A stretch of DNA of 64,000 nucleotides from an uncultured Muribaculaceae bacterium (GTDB lineage Bacteria > Bacteroidota > Bacteroidia > Bacteroidales > Muribaculaceae), in assembly GCA_944321685.1 (NCBI GenBank), contig CALUMH010000001.1:1-64000 (forward strand). Reading direction: 5' to 3'. Under the pieces are notes generated by a model. The model ran no database searches and was not told where the DNA came from. It was given only the letters and a program-made list of their open reading frames with translations. Below, piece by piece: positions 17,449 to 26,839 of the stretch (the stretch's first letter is position 1; each line of letters begins with the position of its first letter). The translations under genes were made by a program, and so were the position numbers.

Positions 17449-18564
17449 ATGGCCTACCATATAATAATTATATTATTGTTGATAATCATAAGTTTCCCTA
17501 CGGCAATCTCTGCCGAAAGCCATTATGCAACCTACCTTAACAACTTCGCCCCGTTCAACGGCAAGTCAACTGCCACACTCGATGACGACCGCCTTATTAT
17601 TTGCAATAATTTCTCGGATGACCTCATAATAACCGACACTATTACACGCAGCGGACATAAAAGTTTCAAATTCTATGTTCGTGCAGCCAATTTAAACAAC
17701 GATATAAAAGGCGGTTACAAATATACCGACCTTACCGATAATTCCACAAAACGCATCGACAACACCGCCTGGGGCATAGTGTGGAACTATACCGACCAAG
17801 ATAATTTTTATGCAGCAATAATAGGCAGTAACGACCCTTCGCCACACGACGACATTTTCAACAACCGCACAATGATTGTCAACATCATAAAAGTACAAAA
17901 TGCATCAATGTCCGTCATTAAATCGGTAAACCTTGACAAGGACATAGATCTATATACCGGCTACAATGTGATAAATGTTGAATATGACGGCGACATGACA
18001 CATATCGCCGTCGGAGACAAAACCCTTCGTTATGTTGCCGAAATCAGCGGAATACCATACAATCCGAACTCTCAATATGGATTACTTGCCGGGCCTGCAT
18101 CAAAACTTTCAGTAGAACGCATTGTATTGCGTTGCAACCCAATTATGCCAATGCAATTAAAAACCGAATGGACTATGCAATCGCTCACCGAGCATATCGA
18201 AAAATCAACCGATGCAATTGAAGGTTTTTACACATTCTTCGACAAAGAGCTCAATGAGGATATACTTAAAACCGGCGGACGATATACATTGGCACTCGTG
18301 AAAAACGGCAACAGATACGACATCATATATGTCAACGGAGCAAGCGTCAATGGTTCGGAATGGACTTGCGGTATGCTCAAGGGCAGCATTGCTCCAACAC
18401 AATTCATCGATAATTACTCACTCCTATGGTATGATGCCATGATGAAACCTTTCGATAAAGACGTATATGCCACCATCGAGAATTACACCTTGCTGTCATT
18501 ATATTTCCCTGCTCAAAAAAGCATGATACGTTTTGCCAAAACACTTGATTACAAAAAAAGATAG
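17449..18564 (+). CDS. secreted protein of unknown function, possibly ConA-like fold
   Basis: The 371-residue protein starts MAYHIIIILLLIIISFPTAI with a signal peptide cleaved near AESH. The body has regularly spaced beta-strand stretches with aromatic and Asp residues (FAPFNGKSTATLDDDRLIIC, WGIVWNYTDQDNFYAAII, YNVINVEYDGD), which recall concanavalin A-like lectin/glucanase sandwiches. I cannot name a family or catalytic residues. I rejected the upstream ATG at 17386 because the promoter lies between the two. It is alone on its transcript and precedes malQ by 114 bases, with a hairpin between. Confidence 0.7.
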   Translation: MAYHIIIILLLIIISFPTAISAESHYATYLNNFAPFNGKSTATLDDDRLIICNNFSDDLIITDTITRSGHKSFKFYVRAANLNNDIKGGYKYTDLTDNSTKRIDNTAWGIVWNYTDQDNFYAAIIGSNDPSPHDDIFNNRTMIVNIIKVQNASMSVIKSVNLDKDIDLYTGYNVINVEYDGDMTHIAVGDKTLRYVAEISGIPYNPNSQYGLLAGPASKLSVERIVLRCNPIMPMQLKTEWTMQSLTEHIEKSTDAIEGFYTFFDKELNEDILKTGGRYTLALVKNGNRYDIIYVNGASVNGSEWTCGMLKGSIAPTQFIDNYSLLWYDAMMKPFDKDVYATIENYTLLSLYFPAQKSMIRFAKTLDYKKR

Positions 18565-18604
18565 TTCATTAACATAAAAATTTAGTTTCTTAAAACCATG
18601 AATA

Positions 18605-18629
18605 CGATAAAAAATTAGTATTTTTATCG
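18605..18629. terminator. AT-rich perfect hairpin between the secreted protein gene and malQ
   Basis: CGATAAAAA (18605-18613) and TTTTTATCG (18621-18629) pair around a 7-base loop, 40 bases after one stop and 49 bases before the malQ ATG. It may be a terminator, or an operator for malQ. Confidence 0.4.
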
Positions 18630-18678
18630 AAAATTTCTGATACGCATAATTCAACCTAATCTAAAAATACACTAACTT

Positions 18679-21351
18679 ATGAAGCTAACATTTTATATCG
18701 ATTACAGAACCAATTGGGGAGAATCGGTCTATTTGGCAAGCTGCAATTCCATCGAAGGCGAAAAAACGCACATCAAAATGGATTTTGATGGCATGAGCAC
18801 ATGGTCATATACATTGACTCTTCCCGACTCGATGAAAGAATTCACTTATTGTTATGTTGTAAAATCCGAACTCAGCCAATTCGTCAGGAACGAATTCGGC
18901 AAGCCACACTATTTGGTACTTACAAGCGGCGTCGATTGCGAAATACACGACATCTGGCAAGATGTGCCTTCCGACAAGTCGTTCTATTCATCGGCTTTCA
19001 CACAAGGCATTTTCTCAAGGGAAACATCTCCCACCCCCATAACCGGCGGCGAGGGAGAAATACTGTTTAATATAAAAGCCCCCATCATCAAGCGCGACGA
19101 AGTGCTTGCAGTGTCGGGCAGCATAAAAGCACTGGGAGAATGGAATCCACAAATGGCTTTAATTCTCAACGATTACAGCTTTCCTCGGTGGTTCTTCAGG
19201 ATTAACGCCACCGATATAGAAGCCCCGTTTGAATACAAATTCCTCATACTTAAAAAAGATACTCACGAAGTGGTAGCATGGGAAAATTGCAACAACCGCT
19301 ACTTCGATCCTGTGGCATATAAAATCGGCAAGGGGCTTACATTCATAACCCTGCACGAATTCAACAACCCTCTTCCTAATTGGAAAGGTGCCGGTACCGC
19401 AATACCGGTGTTCTCGCTGCGCTCAAACGAGGATTTCGGTGTAGGCGACTTCTACGACCTTTTCAAAATGATCGACTGGGCAAAAGCCACCGGACAAAAA
19501 TTCATACAAATTTTACCAATCAATGACACAACCATGACCCATACTTGGGTCGATTCATACCCATATAGTTCCAACTCGATTTTCGCATTGCACCCGATGT
19601 TTGTACGTCCCGAGGCTATAGGTGAATTGGACGACAAAGACTTGTTGGCACAATACAGGGCAAAAGCGGCAGAACTCAATTCCCTTACCGAAGTGGATTA
19701 CGAACAAGTCAACGAATGGAAGCTGAAATATGTACATGACTTGTATGAACAATTAGGTGCAGAAACATTAGAGTCCGACAATTTCAAAGAATTTATCGCA
19801 GCCAATGAATACTGGCTGAAACCTTATGCTGCATTTTGCGTGTTACGCGACATGAAAGGCTCGGCCGATTTCTCAACATGGGGATATTATTCATCATATG
19901 ATGAAAAAATAATCGACAAGTTCTGCGAAGAAAACAACCACGAAATACAGTTTTTCATATTCCTGCAATACCACCTCGACAAGCAACTTAGAGAAGTGCG
20001 CGACTATGCACACGCCAACGGGATTGTGTTGAAAGGCGACATCCCCATCGGCATAAGCCGTGAAAGTGCCGATGCTTGGTCAAATCCGCGCTTGTTCAAC
20101 CTTGATTGCCAAGCCGGAGCGCCACCCGATGACTTCTCGGTGCTCGGACAGAATTGGGGCCTTCCCACCTACAACTGGGAAGAAATGAACAAAGATGGTT
20201 TCAGCTGGTGGAAAAAGCGTTTCCGCAAAATGGCAGAATATTTCGATGCCTATCGTATCGACCACATTCTTGGTTTCTTCCGCATTTGGCAAATTCCCAT
20301 GAATGCCGTACACGGACTATTGGGAACATTCTATCCGGCAATGCCGTTCAGCGAAGATGAAATGCGCAATTTATATGACTTTTGGCTCGATAAGGACTTG
20401 CAAACCAATCCTTACATCATGGATTATTTCTTGCAAGATTTCTTTGGAGAATACACCGAAGAGGCCAAAAATCGCTTCCTATATGTCCGCAGCCCGAAAC
20501 GGTACGGCCTGAAAGAAGAATATGACACACAAGCCAAAGTGGTAAAATACTTCAGCACACAAGAGCAAAACGAAAAAAATGAAAAGCTGAAAAATGCATT
20601 ACTCGGCTTGATTGACGAAGTCCTATTCATCGAAGATGCCGAACAAAAAGGCAAATATCATCCTCGCATCTCGGCTCAGTACACCTATATATACAGGTCG
20701 TTGAACGACTACGAGCGTTGGTGTTTCAACCGCCTGTATAACGACTTCTTCTACCACCGCCACAACGATTTCTGGTATGGAAAAGCAATGTGGAAACTTC
20801 CACCGCTAATAAATGCCACCGATATGCTGGTTTGCGGCGAAGACCTTGGCATGATACCCGATTGTGTTCCGGCCGTGATGCAACAATTACAAATTCTGTC
20901 ACTGGAAATCCAACGTATGCCCAAAGACCCCAAAACAGAATTTGGAAATCCATTGGCTTATCCATATATGGCAGTTTGCACCACATCCACTCACGATATG
21001 CCAGGCATACGGGCCTGGTGGGAAGAAGACCACGAAAAGACGCAACGCTTCTTTAATAATATGCTGCATGAATGGGGCAACGCACCATACTATGCCGAAC
21101 CATGGGTGTGTGAACGCATCGTGGCAATGCACCTTAATTCACCGGCAATGCTCACCATTCTGCCGCTGCAAGACTGGATGGCTATCGACGGGAAAATACG
21201 TCGCAAAAATCCCAAGGACGAACAAATCAACAATCCATCCAATCCTCACCACTACTGGAGATACCGTATGCACATACCCATTGAAGAACTTTTGTCAAGT
21301 CAAGAGTTCAACGAAAAAATCAAGGGCATGATAACCCATAGCGGCCGATAA
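18679..21351 (+). CDS. malQ: 4-alpha-glucanotransferase (GH77) with two N-terminal starch-binding domains
   Basis: This enzyme transfers alpha-1,4-glucan segments during maltodextrin and glycogen use. The 890-residue product begins with two CBM20-like domains (about 1-125 with NWGESVYLASC, and about 135-240 with VSGSIKALGEWNPQMAL), then the GH77 barrel: NIPVFSLR-like AIPVFSLRSNEDFGVGDFYD, nucleophile region YRIDHILGFFRIW, acid/base region CGEDLGMIPD and TSTHDMPGIRAWWE. This long CBM20-GH77 layout is usual in Bacteroidales and plants. There is no signal peptide, so it is cytosolic. It is followed by a terminator shared with the convergent Gfo/Idh gene. Confidence 0.95.
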   Translation: MKLTFYIDYRTNWGESVYLASCNSIEGEKTHIKMDFDGMSTWSYTLTLPDSMKEFTYCYVVKSELSQFVRNEFGKPHYLVLTSGVDCEIHDIWQDVPSDKSFYSSAFTQGIFSRETSPTPITGGEGEILFNIKAPIIKRDEVLAVSGSIKALGEWNPQMALILNDYSFPRWFFRINATDIEAPFEYKFLILKKDTHEVVAWENCNNRYFDPVAYKIGKGLTFITLHEFNNPLPNWKGAGTAIPVFSLRSNEDFGVGDFYDLFKMIDWAKATGQKFIQILPINDTTMTHTWVDSYPYSSNSIFALHPMFVRPEAIGELDDKDLLAQYRAKAAELNSLTEVDYEQVNEWKLKYVHDLYEQLGAETLESDNFKEFIAANEYWLKPYAAFCVLRDMKGSADFSTWGYYSSYDEKIIDKFCEENNHEIQFFIFLQYHLDKQLREVRDYAHANGIVLKGDIPIGISRESADAWSNPRLFNLDCQAGAPPDDFSVLGQNWGLPTYNWEEMNKDGFSWWKKRFRKMAEYFDAYRIDHILGFFRIWQIPMNAVHGLLGTFYPAMPFSEDEMRNLYDFWLDKDLQTNPYIMDYFLQDFFGEYTEEAKNRFLYVRSPKRYGLKEEYDTQAKVVKYFSTQEQNEKNEKLKNALLGLIDEVLFIEDAEQKGKYHPRISAQYTYIYRSLNDYERWCFNRLYNDFFYHRHNDFWYGKAMWKLPPLINATDMLVCGEDLGMIPDCVPAVMQQLQILSLEIQRMPKDPKTEFGNPLAYPYMAVCTTSTHDMPGIRAWWEEDHEKTQRFFNNMLHEWGNAPYYAEPWVCERIVAMHLNSPAMLTILPLQDWMAIDGKIRRKNPKDEQINNPSNPHHYWRYRMHIPIEELLSSQEFNEKIKGMITHSGR

Positions 21352-21380
21352 TAAATAGGCCACACCGACACTGAGAACAA

Positions 21381-21424
21381 ACAGAGCCACCCAATGACAA
21401 AATTCACGGATGGCTCTGTTTTTA
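21381..21424. terminator. terminator between malQ and the convergent Gfo/Idh gene
   Basis: ACAGAGCCA (21381-21389) pairs with TGGCTCTGT (21411-21419), followed by TTTTT on the plus strand. Confidence 0.8.
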
Positions 21425-22477
21425 TAATATTTCTCGCAATTTGTCTATAAGTTCAAAAGTGGTTTCCATTGACACAAATGACGAATCACATCCCTTACCC
21501 ACTTTGCCTTCCACAGCATCGACAAATGTTTTTATTTCATTGAAATAACCTTGCGTATAAATTTGATTGTTAGCCAATATCGGCACAAAATTGTTTCTAC
21601 CATATAATTCAACCGTAACCGGATTATAGCCATGTACAATTTTCTCTAAGGGTATGCCAAGCACCGCCCCTGGCTTGGGCGTAAATTTCAACGACTCCAT
21701 CTGTTTAAGTTCATAAATTCCATTTTGTGCATTCACAGTCAGCTGTTCTACGGCACCACCCCACGTATAATCGGTTGACAATTCAAGTATCCCTTTGGCT
21801 TTCTCATGTTTTAACATGAGAAACAATGTTTTTCCACCACACCGATGTCGTACATAATCGGCAACACACACCTCAGCTCTACCAAAAATAAAACTCACAT
21901 AATCAAGCGGATGTATAAAAATATCAAGCAATACATCCCCTTCCGGATAAAGTCCGGTAAGATAACGCATATTATAACTCAAGTTTTCCGATTTTGCAAG
22001 TTTCTTTAAAAGGATGCCGGTAACAGGCGAGTATCGTTTCTGCACACCAACCATCGTCACCTGCACATTATTCCTTTTTGCAATACCTGCAAGCGACCTG
22101 ATTTCCTCCAGTGACCTGCAAGGCGGTTTTTCTATAAAAAGAGACTTTCCACTTTCCAAAATTTTCCTTGCTATATTATAATGCTCATCGGGTGACACCG
22201 ATACAAATACTCCTTTTATCTCATTATCATTAACAATATCCCCAAGAGAAACCGTGGTTGTTATTCCGGTTTGTTTTTTTATCAATTCCACCTTGCTTGG
22301 CGATTTGCAACATATATAATTCAAGGGTACATGAAGGTAATCAAGCACAGGATAAAGATTATTTATACTGTGGCTTCCTATGCCGACAAAAGCATATTTC
22401 ATCTTATAATCGCCTTGTAATAAGGATTTATTTCGCAATCCTTTATATAGGTTTATCAATTCTTTTACGCTGTTCAT
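21422..22477 (-). CDS. Gfo/Idh/MocA-family NAD(P)-dependent oxidoreductase
   Basis: The 351-residue protein has an unusual N-terminal helix (MNSVKELINLYKGLRNKSLL) before the Rossmann start KMKYAFVGIG near residue 26. It then carries the family's VSVSPDEHYNIA and SLFIEKPP, with the catalytic-site IHPLDYVS further on. The substrate is probably a sugar or sugar nucleotide, but cannot be read from sequence. It starts 4 bases after the radical SAM gene, so the two are co-translated. Base composition of the pair is visibly more AT-rich than the flanking malQ and acyl-CoA synthetase genes, which suggests transfer as a module. Confidence 0.85.
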   Translation of the reverse strand: MNSVKELINLYKGLRNKSLLQGDYKMKYAFVGIGSHSINNLYPVLDYLHVPLNYICCKSPSKVELIKKQTGITTTVSLGDIVNDNEIKGVFVSVSPDEHYNIARKILESGKSLFIEKPPCRSLEEIRSLAGIAKRNNVQVTMVGVQKRYSPVTGILLKKLAKSENLSYNMRYLTGLYPEGDVLLDIFIHPLDYVSFIFGRAEVCVADYVRHRCGGKTLFLMLKHEKAKGILELSTDYTWGGAVEQLTVNAQNGIYELKQMESLKFTPKPGAVLGIPLEKIVHGYNPVTVELYGRNNFVPILANNQIYTQGYFNEIKTFVDAVEGKVGKGCDSSFVSMETTFELIDKLREIL

Positions 22478-22481
22478 ATTA

Positions 22482-23471
22482 TTATTTTTTTATTCTTGCA
22501 AAATAATGTTTGTACGTTTCATCATGACTACCGGACCATTGATATTTTCCATATATACATTCTATGATTTTTTTAGGCAATATTTTTTCAAAATTACGGA
22601 ATAACACAATATCATATTTTCTGTGAAAGTTTATCCAACATCCATTACAATCTTGTGAATATTTATGTTGCTCTTTACAAGTCTCTACAGAATTAAAGAT
22701 TTCATCAAGCGACCGCTCATGTATATTTCCTATTATTACATCTAAGTTTTGACCCAATGGAACATTTCCATTGGAATGAATCACAAGTTCGCTGAAGATA
22801 CTTTGGCATGGCAACCTCAATCGTCCGGCTCTCCATTCATCATATAGTGCGATAAAATCATAATTCTCATCTGTTTCTTTTACATTACGGGGAATATTAT
22901 TACAATAACCACATGTACCGGCATTTAATAAATCACTGGTCGTATCAAAAAATGCCATTGTTCCATATATACCTATGCGAATATCCACGTCATAATGCTC
23001 GGCTATATTTACTACATATTCCATGTCATCAAAATTATTCCATGGCGAAAGACAAAACATCAGGGAAACAGGTACAACATCTTTAACGGCCTCGACCACT
23101 TGAATAACCCTGTCATAACCATCCACCCCACGCATTTGCTTATAAGTTTCTTTATTACCATCAAGAGAAACATACAAATGCGCCGGGCCGTAAGCTTTTA
23201 CCATATCAATCACTTTATCACAAGCCAAACAATTGGAAAGAAGCGTGTAATTAGGATGGTTATCACTAAACCAACTCATTATTTGATTGGCCTGAGGGTG
23301 AAGCACAAACTCTCCACCTTCAAGCCCCACTACCGTATTTTTTGTAACACACTTGCTCACCATTATCTTCTTGATATCTTCGAGTGAGAGCATCTCTTCT
23401 TCCTTTTTCCATATATGGCAATGTTTACATCTCGACTGGCAACGCGTTGTGGCATATATCATCAACATCAT
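22482..23471 (-). CDS. radical SAM/SPASM-like protein
   Basis: The 329-residue protein has the radical SAM cluster motif CQSRCKHC at about residues 11-18 (C-x3-C-x2-C), GLEGGEF as the SAM-binding GGE equivalent, and Cys-rich segments later (GTCGYCN; CKEQHKYSQDCNGCW) that could bind auxiliary clusters in a SPASM-type C terminus. Such proteins modify peptides or sugars, and the Gfo/Idh partner downstream makes a small biosynthetic pair. No precursor peptide gene is obvious next to it. Its first codons overlap the end of a truncated sigma-factor reading frame on the same strand, marking a rearrangement boundary. Confidence 0.85.
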   Translation of the reverse strand: MMLMIYATTRCQSRCKHCHIWKKEEEMLSLEDIKKIMVSKCVTKNTVVGLEGGEFVLHPQANQIMSWFSDNHPNYTLLSNCLACDKVIDMVKAYGPAHLYVSLDGNKETYKQMRGVDGYDRVIQVVEAVKDVVPVSLMFCLSPWNNFDDMEYVVNIAEHYDVDIRIGIYGTMAFFDTTSDLLNAGTCGYCNNIPRNVKETDENYDFIALYDEWRAGRLRLPCQSIFSELVIHSNGNVPLGQNLDVIIGNIHERSLDEIFNSVETCKEQHKYSQDCNGCWINFHRKYDIVLFRNFEKILPKKIIECIYGKYQWSGSHDETYKHYFARIKK

Positions 23472-23595
23472 CCTTTTCTTCTTTTAGGATCTTTATGCAC
23501 ACCCCCTTCATTTTTAACCGATAAGCACTATATAGCAATCCGAAGGCCTCCTTATTGCCTTGGCGAGCTTCTTCTATAACTTTTACAAGATCCAT
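23425..23595 (-). pseudogene. ECF-type sigma factor, N-terminal remnant
   Basis: A 56-codon frame from ATG 23595 reads MDLVKVIEEARQGNKEAFGL, continues LYSAYRLKMKGVCIKIL and ends KDDVDDICHNALPVEM. This is the start of sigma region 2 (a helix with AFGLLY, then a D-x-DDI-H motif) as in ECF sigma-70 factors. Everything after region 2.1/2.2 is gone, and the frame ends inside the first codons of the radical SAM gene. Region 4 is not found nearby. The fragment is too short to work as a sigma factor. Confidence 0.65.
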
Positions 23596-23791
23596 CTTAT
23601 GAGACGACCATTTGCTTTATTCCACATTACTTCGATTAATTCTTAAATATAGATACATCATTTCACAAATGACTGCGCTCATGATGGTTAAATTATGTTT
23701 ACCTCACATTCCGGCGTTTTATCATCAGAAAGCATTGCATTTTGCAAAAATATTTATAATTTTACCTTTATAAAAATGAAAAAAGAAACTC
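23596..23791. other. AT-rich intergenic between divergent genes
   Basis: This should hold the promoters for the acyl-CoA synthetase (plus) and the sigma remnant/radical SAM unit (minus). The nearest -7-like sequence for the plus side is TAATTTTA near 23757-23764, one mismatch from consensus. Nothing else is seen. Confidence 0.35.
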
Positions 23792-25444
23792 ATGGAACAA
23801 TCCATTATTAAGTACATAGAGCAAGCCATACGTGAAAATTGGGAAGAACTTGCCCTGACCGACTTCAACGGGGTCTCATTCCAATATAGAACTATTGCCC
23901 GCAAAATTGCAAAACTTCACATTGCATATGAGGCTGCAGGAATAAAAAAAGGTGACAAAATTGCATTGTGCGGACGCAATTCGGCCCAATGGTCGATTGC
24001 ATTCCTTGCTTCACTCACTTATGGCGCAGTACCGGTGCCTATCCTTCACGACTTCAAGCCCGACACCATACACCATCTCATCAACCACAGCGAGGCCAGG
24101 CTCTTATACACCGACAATTCGATATGGGAAAATTTAAATCCCGATACAATGAGCAACCTGCTCGGTGTAATTCACATAAGCGATTACGGTCTGATGTTTT
24201 CACGCAGCGAGAAATTAAATTACGCAAGGCTGCACCTGAATGAACTTTTCGGCAAAAAATATCCCGAACGCTTTACTCCTGAGGATGTGGTATATGAAGA
24301 TGCAGATCCCGAGAGCCTTGCTCTGATTAATTACACATCGGGTTCAACAGGGTTGTCGAAAGGTGTAATGATACCGTACCGAGCACTTACGTCAAATATA
24401 ACATACGCAATCGAACATCTCACATTCCTGAAACACGGCGATGGGATGGTGTGTATGTTGCCTCTTGCACACATGTATGGATTGGTGATTGAAATGATAC
24501 ACCCGCTCGTAAAAGGTTGCCACATATATTTCCTCACAAAATTGCCGTCGCCAAAAGTTATAATGGACGCATTTGCCACTGTGCATCCGAAGTTAATTGT
24601 CAGCGTACCTCTTATATTGGAAAAAATAATCAAGACAAAAGTTTTTCCGCTGCTCGAAAAACCTCTTATGAAAATCATGATGAAAGTTCCGGGACTCGAC
24701 GAACGGCTTTTAACAAAAATCAAAGAAAAACTGCAAGAAACTTTCGGCGGGCAATTACAAGAATTCATTATCGGCGGTGCCGCACTTAACAAAGATGTTG
24801 AAGCATTCTTGCGCAAAATAAATTTCCCGTTCACTGTAGGCTACGGCATGACCGAATGTGCCCCGCTTATATCATATGCACCTCACCGGGAGAGCCGTCC
24901 GGGTTCATGCGGGAAACTCGTTGACCGCATGGAAGCAAAAATCAACTCCACCGACCCTGTTCACATTGCAGGAGAATTACTTGTAAAGGGTGATAACAAT
25001 ATGCTCGGATATTACAAAAATCCCGAAGCAACAGAAGCGGCAATGACCGATGGCGGTTGGCTGCATACCGGCGACCTTTGCACCATCGATGAAAACGGAT
25101 ATATTTATATCCGGGGCAGGAGTAAGAACATGATTTTGGGCCCGTCAGGACAAAACATTTATCCCGAAGAAATCGAACAGCAACTTAATAATATGCCATA
25201 TGTAAGCGAATCGCTTATAGTAGAAGAAAACAATCGACTTGTAGCACTTATATACCCCGACATTGAAAACGGCTCTAAGCAAGGCTTGACTTTCGATGAC
25301 CTTACCCGCTTGATGAAAGAAAACATTACAAATCTCAACAAAGACCTTCCGGGCTATTCGCAAATCGAAAGTGTGAAAGTTTTGCATGAAGAATTTGAGA
25401 AAACTCCCAAACGCTCAATTAAACGATATTTATACCAACACTAA
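23792..25444 (+). CDS. long-chain acyl-CoA synthetase-type AMP-forming ligase
   Basis: The 550-residue protein activates a carboxylic acid as acyl-adenylate, then acyl-CoA. It shows the ANL-superfamily phosphate loop INYTSGSTGLSKGV near residue 180, GYGMTECAPL, the hinge region GWLHTGDLC...IYIRGRSKNMI, and a C-terminal Lys region EKTPKRSIKRYL. Similarity is to FadD-like long-chain fatty acid ligases, but the exact chain length is not readable. No signal peptide is present. It is monocistronic, with a terminator 10 bases after the stop. Confidence 0.9.
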   Translation: MEQSIIKYIEQAIRENWEELALTDFNGVSFQYRTIARKIAKLHIAYEAAGIKKGDKIALCGRNSAQWSIAFLASLTYGAVPVPILHDFKPDTIHHLINHSEARLLYTDNSIWENLNPDTMSNLLGVIHISDYGLMFSRSEKLNYARLHLNELFGKKYPERFTPEDVVYEDADPESLALINYTSGSTGLSKGVMIPYRALTSNITYAIEHLTFLKHGDGMVCMLPLAHMYGLVIEMIHPLVKGCHIYFLTKLPSPKVIMDAFATVHPKLIVSVPLILEKIIKTKVFPLLEKPLMKIMMKVPGLDERLLTKIKEKLQETFGGQLQEFIIGGAALNKDVEAFLRKINFPFTVGYGMTECAPLISYAPHRESRPGSCGKLVDRMEAKINSTDPVHIAGELLVKGDNNMLGYYKNPEATEAAMTDGGWLHTGDLCTIDENGYIYIRGRSKNMILGPSGQNIYPEEIEQQLNNMPYVSESLIVEENNRLVALIYPDIENGSKQGLTFDDLTRLMKENITNLNKDLPGYSQIESVKVLHEEFEKTPKRSIKRYLYQH

Positions 25445-25451
25445 AAACACC

Positions 25452-25489
25452 AAAAAAGCTCCATTCCTTTGACAGAGATGGAGCTTTTT
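25452..25489. terminator. terminator between the acyl-CoA synthetase and vor operon
   Basis: AAAAGCTCCAT and ATGGAGCTTTTT pair, with T and A runs on both sides, so it can serve both convergent transcripts. Confidence 0.85.
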
Positions 25490-25508
25490 CCTTATCTATT
25501 ACCTGGAA

Positions 25509-26048
25509 TTACTCTTTAATAAGGCTCATTCCCATTTTCAATGCTTCCTCATTCATCGGTATCAAATGATGATGGCGTTCGGGCAAAGTCTTCTTCAATG
25601 CCTTTATCACGCTTTCAATCGAAACCATAGGCTTCACTTTCAGTAACGCCCCAAGCACAATCATGTTAAATGCCTTGGCATTCTTTAACTCGAAAGTTGC
25701 TTCCATCGCTTCAATTTGATAAATACGTATGTCGGTACGTGCAGGTGGCATGTGGATACCATAGCTATCATATATAAGCACACCGCCGGGCTTTACTTTG
25801 CTCTCAAACTTGTCAAGGCTTTGCTGGTTAAGAACTACCGCAGTGTCATATGTGTTAAGGACAGGCGAACTTATGCGGCTGTCACTCAATATCACTGTGA
25901 CATTGGCTGTTCCTCCACGCTGTTCAGGCCCGTATGAAGGCATCCAAGTAACTTCTTTGTCCTCCATAAGTCCCGAATAGGCAAGAATTTTACCCATCGA
26001 CAACACTCCCTGGCCTCCAAAACCGGCTATGACTATTTCTTCTTTCAT
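25509..26048 (-). CDS. 2-oxoacid:ferredoxin oxidoreductase, gamma subunit
   Basis: The 179-residue protein is the gamma/POR subunit (GFGGQGVLSMGKILAYSG at the N terminus, PSYGPEQRGGTANVTV) of a thiamine-diphosphate, iron-sulphur enzyme that oxidatively decarboxylates a 2-oxoacid to acyl-CoA using ferredoxin. It is the last of four genes in the order ferredoxin-alpha-beta-gamma, 10 bases after the beta gene. In Bacteroidales this four-subunit set is usually annotated as the VorBAC/KorABC type, for branched-chain 2-oxoacids or 2-oxoglutarate; sequence alone does not settle the substrate. Confidence 0.9.
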   Translation of the reverse strand: MKEEIVIAGFGGQGVLSMGKILAYSGLMEDKEVTWMPSYGPEQRGGTANVTVILSDSRISSPVLNTYDTAVVLNQQSLDKFESKVKPGGVLIYDSYGIHMPPARTDIRIYQIEAMEATFELKNAKAFNMIVLGALLKVKPMVSIESVIKALKKTLPERHHHLIPMNEEALKMGMSLIKE

Positions 26049-26058
26049 AATTTTTCAG

Positions 26059-26820
26059 TTATTCGTTTTTTAGGTCTCCAATGGGATATTTCTTAAACAT
26101 ATTCTCTTCCATCCACTTGTTGGCATCAGCCGGGGTCATTTTCCAACCCGAATTGCAAGTACTTACGATTTCCACCACCGATGTACCTTTACCATGCAAA
26201 CTGTTTTCAAAAGCCTTGCGTATGGCAGCCTTGGCCTTACGCACAGCCGCAGGAGTCTCCACGCTTTGCCTTGTGACATAACAAGTACCGTCAAGTTGTG
26301 CCATCAGTCCTGTAATCGCAAGCGGATAGCCGTTAAGATCGGCTCGGCGGCCATACGGTGTGGTAGAAGTTTTCATGCCAAGCAATGTAGTAGGTGCCAT
26401 CTGCCCCCCTGTCATGCCATAGATGGCATTGTTGATGAATATCATGGCTATATTTTCTCCACGGTTCGCCGCATGAAGCGATTCGGCAGTACCTATTGCC
26501 GCCATATCGCCGTCACCTTGGTAAGTAAATACCAATTTATCGGGTTGCAAGCGTTTTGCAGCAGTGGCAAGGGCCGGAGCCCTGCCATGCGGAGCCTCTA
26601 TCCAATCCACGTCGATATAATTATACGCAAACACGGCACATCCCACAGGTGCAATGCCTATTGCAATCTCGGCAGCCCCCATCTCTTCGATGACTTCCGC
26701 TACCAGTTTATGCACAACCCCGTGGCTGCATCCGGGACAATAGTGCATATGGGTGTCGTTGAGAAGTTCCGGCTTCTTATAAACTCTGTTCTCGGGTTTT
26801 ATTATATCTTGAATATCCAT
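26059..26820 (-). CDS. 2-oxoacid:ferredoxin oxidoreductase, beta (TPP-binding) subunit
   Basis: The 253-residue subunit has the cluster/TPP region HYCPGCSHGVVHK and the thiamine-diphosphate motif YQGDGDMAAIG...NNAIYGMTGGQMAPTT. I chose ATG 26820 (MDIQDIIKPEN) because it follows a GGAGGG ribosome site; an upstream in-frame ATG would overlap the alpha gene. It works with the alpha subunit to decarboxylate the 2-oxoacid and pass electrons to the ferredoxin-like delta subunit. Confidence 0.9.
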   Translation of the reverse strand: MDIQDIIKPENRVYKKPELLNDTHMHYCPGCSHGVVHKLVAEVIEEMGAAEIAIGIAPVGCAVFAYNYIDVDWIEAPHGRAPALATAAKRLQPDKLVFTYQGDGDMAAIGTAESLHAANRGENIAMIFINNAIYGMTGGQMAPTTLLGMKTSTTPYGRRADLNGYPLAITGLMAQLDGTCYVTRQSVETPAAVRKAKAAIRKAFENSLHGKGTSVVEIVSTCNSGWKMTPADANKWMEENMFKKYPIGDLKNE

Positions 26821-26839
26821 ATTGCGCTCCCTCCTCTCA

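Noticed and set aside
21422-23471. Radical SAM pair as a RiPP cluster
   Set aside because: No short precursor peptide gene was found beside it and the partner is a Gfo/Idh oxidoreductase, so a sugar-modifying role is equally likely.
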